NCBI GenBank assembly: GCA_902488835.1
Contig: CABTXQ010000048.1
Coordinates: forward strand, 1 to 7,210
Source of the DNA: an uncultured Ileibacterium sp.
GTDB lineage: Bacteria; Bacillota; Clostridia; Peptostreptococcales; Anaerovoracaceae
Direction: 5' to 3'
Length of the DNA: 7,210 nt
Shown: positions 1-6,860 of the stretch, piece after piece
Layout of the letters: each line of letters starts with the position of its first letter
Numbering within the stretch: position 1 is the stretch's first letter
Translations under genes and position numbers: made by a program
The notes under the pieces: model-generated
Database searches by the model: none
Seen by the model: the letters and a program-made list of their open reading frames with translations, nothing else
Told to the model about the DNA's origin: nothing

Positions 1-30
1 GAAGATTATATTACCGGGAGGTTTGGTTAA
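1..30 (+). CDS. pstB: PstB, phosphate ABC transporter ATP-binding protein (C-terminal tail only)
   Basis: Only the last nine codons and the TAA stop are present; the rest lies before the window. They read EDYITGRFG, the ending typical of PstB proteins, the ATPase that powers PstCA phosphate import at the inner face of the membrane. The stop (28-30) overlaps the phoU start (30-32) by one base, in keeping with the usual pstSCAB-phoU gene order. The identification rests on this short but characteristic tail plus the adjacent phoU, so the catalytic motifs of the ATPase cannot be checked here. Confidence 0.85.
   Translation, partial: EDYITGRFG
16..21 (+). promoter_or_regulatory. phoU ribosome binding site embedded in the pstB 3' end
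   Basis: GGGAGG lies 8 nt before the phoU ATG and is at the same time the Gly-Arg codon pair (GGG AGG) of the conserved PstB tail. It supports the ATG at 30 as the phoU start and suggests translational coupling to pstB. Confidence 0.7.
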
Positions 31-677
31 TGAGAAGTAAATTTGATAAACAGCTTGATATTCTTAATGATAATATGATTGAAATGGGTTCCATGTGCGA
101 AGAAGCGATTTCTTTGGCAGCAGATATGTTGTTTAAGAAAGATTTATCCGCTCGTGAATCTGTTATCTCTCTGGAATCGGAAATATATCAGAAAGAACGT
201 GAAATAGAATCACTTTGTCTAAAGCTATTCGTTCAACAACAGCCTGTTGCCGGAGATCTCAGGCAAATTTCAGCAGCACTAAAGATAATTACAGATATGA
301 AACGTATTGGTAATCAGGCTTCTGATATTTCAGAGATTTCACAATACCAGGGTGATTTCGATTATGAAAACTGCTATCAGATAAAAAATATGGTTATGAA
401 TGTCACCAAAATGCTTACAAGAAGTATTGATGCATATGTTGGAAAAGACATAAAGATTGCTGAAGATGTTATTGCATCTGATGATATTGTAGACAATCTT
501 TTTCATGAAATTAAGGAAGATTTGACTAAATTCATATCATCAAACCCTGACCAAGGTGAACTCGCGCTTGACCTCCTGATGATATGCAAATATCTTGAAA
601 AAATTGGAGACCATGCGGAAAATATCGCTCGTTGGGTAGAATTCTCCGTAACAGGTGAACACAAAGGAGATAATTAA
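30..677 (+). CDS. phoU: Phosphate signalling protein PhoU
   Basis: PhoU is a cytoplasmic, all-helical negative regulator that links Pst transporter activity to the PhoR kinase and limits phosphate uptake. The 215-residue product has the family's normal length and two tandem three-helix repeats (about 1-105 and 110-207). Each repeat carries a signature helix: D89-M-K-R-I-G-N-Q in the first and L189-E-K-I-G-D-H-x-x-N198 in the second. These acidic motifs bind metal clusters in characterised PhoU proteins. The first repeat has Asn95 where Asp is common, so its metal site may be weaker. The gene sits directly between pstB and a PhoB/PhoR pair, with one-base overlaps on both sides, which is the expected context for phoU. 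No membrane segment or signal peptide is present. Confidence 0.96.
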   Translation: MRSKFDKQLDILNDNMIEMGSMCEEAISLAADMLFKKDLSARESVISLESEIYQKEREIESLCLKLFVQQQPVAGDLRQISAALKIITDMKRIGNQASDISEISQYQGDFDYENCYQIKNMVMNVTKMLTRSIDAYVGKDIKIAEDVIASDDIVDNLFHEIKEDLTKFISSNPDQGELALDLLMICKYLEKIGDHAENIARWVEFSVTGEHKGDN

Positions 678-1354
678 TGATTTGGTGTGTTGAAGATGAC
701 CCAGGCATCAGAGAAATAGAATTATATGCGCTTAAATCAACAGGATTTGAAGCACGCGGCTTTGATAATGGAGCTTCTATGCTTTCTGAAATTGAAGAAA
801 CGCTGCCCGACTTGATTATCCTTGATATAATGCTACCAGGTGATGATGGGATAGAAATTCTAAAGGAACTCAAATCTTCTCCAAGGACAAGTGATGTTCC
901 TGTGATAATGGCAACTGCAAAAGGTATGGAGTACGACAAAATTCAAGGTCTTGATCTTGGTGCAGATGACTATTTGGTTAAGCCTTTCGGCGTTATGGAA
1001 ATGATATCACGCGTGAGGGCAGTATTAAGACGATATGTTAGAAATGATGATAGCAACTCAGTTCTTAGGGCGGGAGAACTCGAACTTTCCCCTATTGAAC
1101 ACAAGGTTACTATTGATGAACATCCTATTGAACTAACTTACAAGGAATTTGAACTTCTCAAACTTTTCCTGTCAAATCCCGGCGTTGCTTTTACGAGAGA
1201 CCAACTCTTCTCAAAGATATGGGGTTCTGATTTTTGTGGTGAATCTAGGACAATAGACATTCACATAGGTACCTTGAGGCAAAAGCTAGGTGATTATGGA
1301 AAAATTATTAAAACTGTTCGAAATGTAGGTTATCGCCTGGAGGTGGAAGAATGA
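677..1354 (+). CDS. phoB: OmpR/PhoB-family response regulator, probable phosphate regulon activator
   Basis: The 225-residue protein has an N-terminal receiver domain (about 1-119) and a C-terminal winged-helix DNA-binding domain (about 128-223). The receiver has the full active site: acidic pocket D7/D8, phosphoacceptor D50 in LDIMLPG, switch Thr80 and Lys102 in VKPFG. The output domain shows the family pattern ELTYKEFELLKLF and ends in TVRNVGYRLE. Phosphorylation by the following kinase should let it bind Pho-regulon promoters. An AAAGGAGA sequence at 663-670 lies 6 nt before the ATG, which overlaps the phoU stop by one base. The protein starts almost at the first receiver strand (MIWCVEDD), as PhoB does. 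The Pho role is inferred from position after pstB-phoU; Gram-positive genomes may call this gene phoP. Confidence 0.9.
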   Translation: MIWCVEDDPGIREIELYALKSTGFEARGFDNGASMLSEIEETLPDLIILDIMLPGDDGIEILKELKSSPRTSDVPVIMATAKGMEYDKIQGLDLGADDYLVKPFGVMEMISRVRAVLRRYVRNDDSNSVLRAGELELSPIEHKVTIDEHPIELTYKEFELLKLFLSNPGVAFTRDQLFSKIWGSDFCGESRTIDIHIGTLRQKLGDYGKIIKTVRNVGYRLEVEE

Positions 1355-3048
1355 CAAGAAAAATCTTCAAATCAATATTCTTTGTTGCAGCAATTGCTAT
1401 TCTTGCAAGCCTCATGGTAACTATGGTAATACTTTATCAGTATTTTGTAGATGTTCAAGATAAGCACCTTTCCGATGAGCTGAGTCTTGCAGCTAAAGCT
1501 GTCGAAACTGAAGGACCTGATTATATCAATTACTTCAAAAAGAGCGATTTTAGACTGACATTGATATCTAAGGACGGAACTGTTATATCTGACACAAAAA
1601 AAGATGCATCAAAAATGAAAAACCATGGTAAGCGTGAAGAAGTTAAGGAAGCTCTTGATGAAGGATATGGTACAAGTTCAAGATATTCAAGCACGATGCT
1701 GCAAAAGACAGTTTATAAGGCAAAAAAACTCAATGACGGAAATGTAATAAGAATTTCTTCAAATAGAGCAACTGCAGGAGTGATTGCAATGGGAATTATT
1801 CAGCCAGGAATGATTGTTATTCTCATATCGCTCATTATTTCAGGTTTGCTTGCACACAGACTTTCAAATCGTATTGTGGATCCTTTGAACAGCCTTGATT
1901 TGGAACATCCTCTTGAGAATAATAACTATGAAGAGCTCTCTCCTCTTCTTAGAAAGATAAATAGTCAGCACGTTGAAATTCGTTCCCAGTTAAAAATGCT
2001 TGAGGCAAAGAAAAATGAGTTCCATCAAATAACATCTCAGATGAGAGAAGCATTGATTCTCCTTGATGGTGAAGGAAGAATTCTAAGTATGAATGAATCA
2101 GCTTTCAGACTTTTTGATACGGGACAAGATGCTATTGGCAAAAGCTTTATAACTAATTTTAGGAATCACGAACTCTCTCAAGCAATATCGGCTGCAAACG
2201 AGGAAGGATACTCGGAAATTCATTTAACCCTTGATGAACGCATTTATCAGTTCAATATAAGCAGGATTTCCTCTTTTGAAAATGATGATGAAGGCGGAAT
2301 TGTAATTCTTGCATTTGATATTACTGAGCAGTCTAATGCAGAGAAAAGAAGACGTGAATTTACTGCCAATGTATCTCATGAATTAAAAACTCCTCTTCAG
2401 TCGATTATTGGTAGTGCTGAACTTATCGAAAACAACCTTGTTAAGCCTTCTGATACGAAGAAATTTATTAGCAAAATAAGAACAGAGGCAGATAGACTAG
2501 TAATACTAATTGACGAAATAATCAGCCTTGCAAAGCTTGATGAAGGGATTGATGCGGTAAGAACAGATGTCAATATATTGGAGCTTGCAAGAGAAGCTTG
2601 CTCATCACTTAATGATTCTGCAAAGTTAAAGAATGTAAGTATAAGTATAGATGGAGAAGATGTCATACTTCATAACTCTATTCGAACTCTGTTAAAAGAA
2701 GCTATATATAATTTGTGTGACAATGCGGTTAAATACAACGTAGAAGGTGGAAATGTTAAAATAAATATATCTGAGACTATGGATAATGTTATAATTTCTA
2801 TACAAGATACCGGAATAGGAATCCCTCAGGGAGATCAGGAACGGGTATTTGAACGTTTCTATCGTTCAGATAAAAGTCATTCAAGAGAAACCGGAGGTAC
2901 AGGACTTGGGCTTTCAATAGTAAAGCATGCGGTGGCTTATCACAATGGAGATATTACGGTAAAAAGTGAGGAAGGAAAGGGTACGGAAATAATTCTATCT
3001 CTTCCAAATAAAAGTGAGGAAGGAGTAAATAATTGGATAAATTGTTAA
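1351..3048 (+). CDS. phoR: PhoR-type sensor histidine kinase with Cache-like and PAS domains
   Basis: This membrane kinase should phosphorylate the preceding regulator under phosphate limitation. Its 565 residues show, in order: TM1 (about 8-33); an extracytoplasmic domain (about 34-143) resembling a single Cache fold, with ISKDGTVISDT near 72-82 and the NHGKREEV...R111-Y-S pattern; TM2 (about 144-167); a short HAMP-like linker (170-215, with DPL at 177-179); a PAS domain (about 225-330, ending in FDITE); the dimerisation H-box with phosphoacceptor His343 in SHELKTPL; and the ATPase domain with N-box Asn458, G1 box D486-TGIG, F-box near F500-F503 and G2 box G516-TGLGL. All catalytic motifs are intact. 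The ATG overlaps the regulator's TGA by 4 nt (ATGA), and GGAGGTGG at 1339-1346 precedes it. The Pho assignment rests on operon context. Confidence 0.92.
   Translation: MTRKIFKSIFFVAAIAILASLMVTMVILYQYFVDVQDKHLSDELSLAAKAVETEGPDYINYFKKSDFRLTLISKDGTVISDTKKDASKMKNHGKREEVKEALDEGYGTSSRYSSTMLQKTVYKAKKLNDGNVIRISSNRATAGVIAMGIIQPGMIVILISLIISGLLAHRLSNRIVDPLNSLDLEHPLENNNYEELSPLLRKINSQHVEIRSQLKMLEAKKNEFHQITSQMREALILLDGEGRILSMNESAFRLFDTGQDAIGKSFITNFRNHELSQAISAANEEGYSEIHLTLDERIYQFNISRISSFENDDEGGIVILAFDITEQSNAEKRRREFTANVSHELKTPLQSIIGSAELIENNLVKPSDTKKFISKIRTEADRLVILIDEIISLAKLDEGIDAVRTDVNILELAREACSSLNDSAKLKNVSISIDGEDVILHNSIRTLLKEAIYNLCDNAVKYNVEGGNVKINISETMDNVIISIQDTGIGIPQGDQERVFERFYRSDKSHSRETGGTGLGLSIVKHAVAYHNGDITVKSEEGKGTEIILSLPNKSEEGVNNWINC
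3020..3025 (+). promoter_or_regulatory. Ribosome binding site deciding the TTG start of the HAD phosphatase gene
   Basis: AAGGAG, within a longer GAGGAAGGAG purine run inside the end of phoR, sits 7 nt before a TTG at 3033. The first in-frame ATG (codon 14) falls inside catalytic motif I (D-M-D), so initiation must be upstream. TTG at 3033 has better spacing than the next TTG at 3042. Confidence 0.65.
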
Positions 3049-3806
3049 ACAAAAAGGGATATATAATTGACATGGACGGTGTAATCTACCATGGCAATAG
3101 ACTGCTTCCGGGAGCTAAAGAGTTTGTGACAAAACTTCAGGAGAATAAGAAAAATTTCCTTTTCCTTACAAATTCGTCCGGGAGATCACCTGAAGAATTA
3201 AGGCAAAAGCTTCTAAGAATGGGGATAGATTGTGAATCTAACCATTTCTATACCAGTGCACTTGCAACAGCCAAATTCGTGAGCAGTCAGTCCCCTCATT
3301 CATCGGCATTTGTAATGGGAGAAGCGGGACTTATTATGGCTCTTCATGATGCGGGAATCGTTATGAATGATATAGACCCTGAATACGTAATCGTCGGTGA
3401 AGGAAATACCTTGAATTATGAAAACATGCTTAAGGCAGTTCATCTTGTAAGGAAGGGTGCAAAGCTTATAGGTACAAATAGCGATCTCACAGGTCCATCT
3501 GAAAACGGCATTATTCCGGCATGTAGAGCTATGATATCCCCTATTGAACTTGCAACCGGTAAGCCTGCTTATTTCGTAGGAAAGCCTAACCCTCTTATGA
3601 TGAGGACGGGCTTGAAGCTTCTTGGAGTTCACTCAGAGGATGCCGTCATAATTGGTGACAGGATGGATACTGACATAATTGCCGGCATAGAATCGGGAAT
3701 CGACACAGTCCTTATTCTCACGGGGGTTACATCAAGAAATGACATAGATACCTTCCCTTACGGGCCAACCTATATCTTTGATTCTATTGGGGATATACTT
3801 AAGTAA
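3033..3806 (+). CDS. HAD superfamily subfamily IIA (NagD-like) phosphatase
   Basis: The 257-residue cytoplasmic protein has the four HAD motifs: D13-M-D15-G-V-I-Y-H-G (nucleophile D13, acid/base D15), T46-N47 in FLTNSS, Lys184 in VGKPNP, and G208-D-R-M-D-T-D214, which binds Mg2+. Length and motif spacing fit the NagD/AraL/p-nitrophenylphosphatase group, with a cap domain between motifs II and III. Members hydrolyse nucleotide monophosphates or sugar phosphates with broad specificity; the actual substrate cannot be read from sequence. It begins at TTG 3033 and overlaps phoR by 16 nt, so it is probably translated with the Pho operon, which suggests a role in phosphate salvage or metabolite repair when phosphate is scarce. 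That role is inference. It is the last plus-strand gene, ending 3 bp from the stop of the convergent transporter gene. Confidence 0.9.
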   Translation: MDKLLNKKGYIIDMDGVIYHGNRLLPGAKEFVTKLQENKKNFLFLTNSSGRSPEELRQKLLRMGIDCESNHFYTSALATAKFVSSQSPHSSAFVMGEAGLIMALHDAGIVMNDIDPEYVIVGEGNTLNYENMLKAVHLVRKGAKLIGTNSDLTGPSENGIIPACRAMISPIELATGKPAYFVGKPNPLMMRTGLKLLGVHSEDAVIIGDRMDTDIIAGIESGIDTVLILTGVTSRNDIDTFPYGPTYIFDSIGDILK

Positions 3807-3809
3807 AGA

Positions 3810-5561
3810 TTATTCAATTTTATATTTTTCTGAATACTCACTATAGAGACGGGCAAACTGCTCGTCTTTCTGTTCTTTTATCCTCTTCTTGTATTCGTGT
3901 AGATGAAGGTTCCCGCCATTTTGCTCGATTTTATCCGCTGCTATGTTTGAACAGTGGTCTGAAATTCTTTCTAAATTAATTAGTATGTCATTAAGTATCA
4001 AGCCGAGTTCAAGGGTACATGTTCCTTCTTTCAATCTTGCAACATGGTTATCCTTGCTCTTTTCTACGAGATCATCAATAACTTCTTCTATCGGTTCAAC
4101 CATGTATGCCGCTTCAATGTCCCCATCGACAAAACATTTCTTAGTCTTTTCAACTATCTCTCTCAATGCATCCGCTATTACATTTAGCTCATATCTAGCT
4201 TCATCTGAGAAAACAAGCTTTTTATCCACCAGCTCCTTAACACTTTCCGCAATATTTACAGCTCTATCCCCTATCCTTTCAGCATCTGTTATTGTGTGAA
4301 GCATCATGGAGACAGTTGCCGAGTCATCATCTGATAACTCTTCAGCTGCTATTTTTACATTGAATCCGCTAAGTTGGTCTTCATAATAGTCAAGCTTGGT
4401 CTCTACTTTACCAAGTTTTTTGAAGATTTTGTCATCCCATTCATCTGAAAGCTTAAGAGCTCTATCAAAGTTTTCAAATGCCATGATAAGCATTTCTTTC
4501 ATCTTTCTTCTTGCTTCATCTACAGCAACTGATGGTGTCTTCAAAAGCAAGTCATCTAAGAATTCTGTATTTTCTTCTTCATCCTTGTCGTAATGGACGA
4601 TTTTATTGCTTATTGATACGAGTTTATTGCTGAATGGATAAAGGATCAATGTAGTGAGTATGTTAAAAAGGGAATGTACTACGGCTATGTTTACAGGTAA
4701 AACCGTTTTGTCGATAAAAGCAAAGTCAACAAGGTAATGTGCTATATAAAATATCGTCATGAATATAATCGTACCTATAACGTTAAATGAAATATGTATA
4801 GCAGCAACTCTTTTGGCATTTCTATTTACACCTATACTTGAAAGGAGTGATGTAACACAGGTTCCTATATTTTGTCCCATTATTATCGGTATAGCCATTC
4901 CATAAGTAAGACCTCCTGTCATCGAGATCGCCTGTAAAATTCCTATTGATGCTGATGAACTCTGTATAATAGCTGTAATAAATAGTCCAGCGAGAACTCC
5001 GAGGATTGGATTATTCAATGCTGTAAGTATGCCTGTAAATTTCGGACTATCCTGAAGAGGCTCCATCGACTGACTCATGAAGCTCATTCCATACATAAGA
5101 ACTGCAAATCCAACCATTACAAGCCCTGAATCCTTCTTCCTATTGGATTTAGAAGTCATAAAGAAAATTACTCCTATAAGTGCTATTATCGGTGAAAATG
5201 ACTCGGGCTTTATGAGCTTAATCATTATATTGTCGCTACTTATTCCAATTAAGCTAAGTACCCATGCCGTAATTGTTGTCCCTATATTTGACCCCATTAT
5301 GGCACCGACGGTCTGCTCTGTTGACATTATTCCTGAATTAACCAGTCCGACAAGCATTACAGTAACTGCTGATGAACTCTGAATTAGCGAAGTAACCCCG
5401 GCACCAAGCATTAGAGATTTGACCTTACTTGATGTCATCTCATATAGAATTGTCTCGAGCTTTCCGCTTGCGAGCTTTTCGAGCCCCGATGACATCACAG
5501 ACATGCCATAAAGGAATAATGCCAGACCGCCAAACAAGTTGATTACCGAAAAAATATCCAT
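3810..5561 (-). CDS. Na/Pi cotransporter family protein with C-terminal PhoU-like domain
   Basis: The 583-residue protein belongs to the NaPi-II-related family (COG1283 type), predicted to import phosphate with sodium across the cytoplasmic membrane. The N-terminal half (about 1-325) is strongly hydrophobic and holds the family's two inverted-repeat signatures, Q61-SSSA and Q200-SSSA, which line the substrate and sodium site in this family. FLYGMSVMSSGLE at 16-28 is also typical. The C-terminal cytoplasmic part (about 345-560) is a PhoU-like helical domain with signatures R429-I-G-D432 and R-I-S-D535-H, followed by a charged tail. The length is usual for bacterial members with this fusion. 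The ATG directly abuts the stop of the upstream kinase gene; GGGGAAAGG (5573-5565) provides the ribosome binding site. Placement behind a two-component system suggests regulated expression. Some relatives may export phosphate or act in homeostasis, so direction is inferred. Confidence 0.93.
   Translation of the reverse strand: MDIFSVINLFGGLALFLYGMSVMSSGLEKLASGKLETILYEMTSSKVKSLMLGAGVTSLIQSSSAVTVMLVGLVNSGIMSTEQTVGAIMGSNIGTTITAWVLSLIGISSDNIMIKLIKPESFSPIIALIGVIFFMTSKSNRKKDSGLVMVGFAVLMYGMSFMSQSMEPLQDSPKFTGILTALNNPILGVLAGLFITAIIQSSSASIGILQAISMTGGLTYGMAIPIIMGQNIGTCVTSLLSSIGVNRNAKRVAAIHISFNVIGTIIFMTIFYIAHYLVDFAFIDKTVLPVNIAVVHSLFNILTTLILYPFSNKLVSISNKIVHYDKDEEENTEFLDDLLLKTPSVAVDEARRKMKEMLIMAFENFDRALKLSDEWDDKIFKKLGKVETKLDYYEDQLSGFNVKIAAEELSDDDSATVSMMLHTITDAERIGDRAVNIAESVKELVDKKLVFSDEARYELNVIADALREIVEKTKKCFVDGDIEAAYMVEPIEEVIDDLVEKSKDNHVARLKEGTCTLELGLILNDILINLERISDHCSNIAADKIEQNGGNLHLHEYKKRIKEQKDEQFARLYSEYSEKYKIE
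3846..3880 (+). terminator. Candidate intrinsic terminator for the pho operon, inside the opposing gene
   Basis: AGACGGGC (3847-3854), a 5-nt loop AAACT and GCTCGTCT (3860-3867) can form an 8-bp stem with one G-U pair, extendable by a further G-U at 3846/3868. A pyrimidine-rich, U-rich run (TTCTGTTCTTTT, to about 3879) follows. It starts 40 nt after the phosphatase stop codon. The T-tract is interrupted by C and G, and the element lies within coding sequence of the minus-strand transporter gene, so it could be coincidental. Confidence 0.4.
4951..4964 (-). repeat. Second copy of the 14-nt QSSSA-encoding repeat
   Basis: The same 14 bases (plus-strand GCTGATGAACTCTG) occur here and at 5368-5381, in the same reading frame and 417 nt (139 codons) apart. 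They encode the two QSSSA motifs of the transporter's internal repeat, so they mark an intragenic duplication and not a mobile or regulatory repeat. Confidence 0.6.
5368..5381 (-). repeat. First copy of the 14-nt QSSSA-encoding repeat
   Basis: Identical at the DNA level to 4951-4964. It encodes Q61-SSSA, the first signature of the Na/Pi transporter. Identical use of three serine codons in both copies is the notable part. Confidence 0.6.
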
Positions 5562-6860
5562 TTACCTTTCCCCATATTCATTATTATAAATTTTTATTTT
5601 AAATATAAAGTATTTATCATTTTGCACGACTTTATATTCTATTTTATAATTGTCTAAAATATTACTTACGATGTAAAGTCCAAGTCCGTTGCTGTTTTCC
5701 TTGTCCATATGTAAATCAGCCTTGGAGTTTTCAATATATAACCATTTTTCAGAAGAACCGATATTTATAGCCCCTGACTTACCTGAGTATTTTACTGCGT
5801 TTCCAATAAGATTTGACAGAACAATATTAAGTGCTGTTTCCCCTATATAGATTTTTTCATCCGAAATAAAATTGTTAACAGTTATTTTTTTCTGATTTAT
5901 CAATATTTCATATTTTTTCAATACACCGTTAAGTATATCACTTATTTTCAGAATTTCTTCATCATTCTTTAAATGTTCTATTGAAGAAATCGATATTATT
6001 TGAGAAATATTTTGGGTTATACCGTCAACAATGTCAATGCAGTCGCTAATATACTTATCCCTGTCTTTATATTTTCCGATATTATACTTCATATTCTCTA
6101 ATATTATCTTGAGACTTGCAAGAGGAGTTTTTAATTCGTGGGATATCCCCTTAAAAAAATTATATTTCAACTTTTCAAGTCTTAAAATTTCTTTATTCTT
6201 TGATTCAAGACCATCAATCGATTTTAAGAGAGTTAAATAAAGGTCATTAATCTGTTCTTTTAGCATATCGACCTCATTATGAGAATCGATTTGAAATAGA
6301 ACATCGTTATCCAGTTTCATCATTTTATCAGTAACATTTTTTATCTCTTGTATATTGTTTTTTATTGATCTTGCATAAATCAAAGAGACTATCAACGACA
6401 GTAACAGGGATATGGATAACGAGTATGGCACAAATTTAAAGCTAATACTCTTCGCTTCTTTTTTCATATTAGCGGTGGAAACAAACTGAATCGATATCTT
6501 CTCCCCAGTGTTAAGTCTTATTTCTCTTTCTTCAATTATTAAAGAATTATTGCTGCTTTTAGTGTCGATTTTTATATCATTTTTAATTTTTATCTCATTA
6601 CTACCGTTTTTACTTTTAATATACGCCTTTATATCGCTGTTTTGGGAATAAAAATCGAGGGAATCAATAACATAAGGCATGGATTTTCCATCAACGTTAT
6701 CTGAAATTTCATTTGCCTTTGTACTGATCTCCTCTTTTCTTGTGTTTAGATATGTCTTTGGGAATATAAAAAAGATCAACAAGTGAACCAACAAAACTAT
6801 CACTCCGAGAATAGAAAAAATCTGTATGAACATCTTGGGAAATATCTTTAAATTCTTCAT
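5562..6860 (-). CDS. Sensor histidine kinase, VncS/VanS-like, with shortened ATP lid
   Basis: The 432-residue membrane kinase has TM1 (about 11-33), an unrecognised extracytoplasmic domain (about 35-141), TM2 (about 142-162), a HAMP-like linker (163-215), the H-box with His241 in SHELKTPLASL, and an ATPase domain with N-box Asn354 (NLIGNAVKYS). The region after the H-box (ILENMKYNIGKYKDRDKYI) recalls VncS-type kinases. The usual G1 box is replaced by I-E-N378, as I recall for that group. Only 12 residues then separate N378 from N391-GLGLY, where a typical kinase has a G1 glycine pair, an F-box and a longer lid. Autokinase activity may therefore be altered. The ATG overlaps the regulator's TGA by 4 nt; GGAGAG (6869-6864) is the ribosome binding site. 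The gene is visibly AT-richer than its neighbours. The stimulus is unknown; the downstream phosphate transporter hints at ion or phosphate sensing. Confidence 0.88.
   Translation of the reverse strand: MKNLKIFPKMFIQIFSILGVIVLLVHLLIFFIFPKTYLNTRKEEISTKANEISDNVDGKSMPYVIDSLDFYSQNSDIKAYIKSKNGSNEIKIKNDIKIDTKSSNNSLIIEEREIRLNTGEKISIQFVSTANMKKEAKSISFKFVPYSLSISLLLSLIVSLIYARSIKNNIQEIKNVTDKMMKLDNDVLFQIDSHNEVDMLKEQINDLYLTLLKSIDGLESKNKEILRLEKLKYNFFKGISHELKTPLASLKIILENMKYNIGKYKDRDKYISDCIDIVDGITQNISQIISISSIEHLKNDEEILKISDILNGVLKKYEILINQKKITVNNFISDEKIYIGETALNIVLSNLIGNAVKYSGKSGAINIGSSEKWLYIENSKADLHMDKENSNGLGLYIVSNILDNYKIEYKVVQNDKYFIFKIKIYNNEYGER

Noticed and set aside
532..939. Minus-strand open frame of 135 codons across the phoU/phoB junction
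   Set aside because: It is fully antisense to two well-recognised genes, low in complexity (Ser/Ile-rich) and has no family features.
3300..3632. Minus-strand open frame of 110 codons inside the phosphatase gene
   Set aside because: It is antisense to a gene with all HAD motifs, and its translation resembles no domain.
3700..3812. A terminator for the minus-strand transporter operon
   Set aside because: Reading past the transporter stop into the phosphatase gene, I found no stem followed by a T-run on that strand.
3943..4299. Plus-strand frames within the transporter gene (also 4396-4593 and 5077-5382)
   Set aside because: Ser-rich shadow translations opposite the conserved PhoU-like and membrane domains, with no convincing ribosome binding site.
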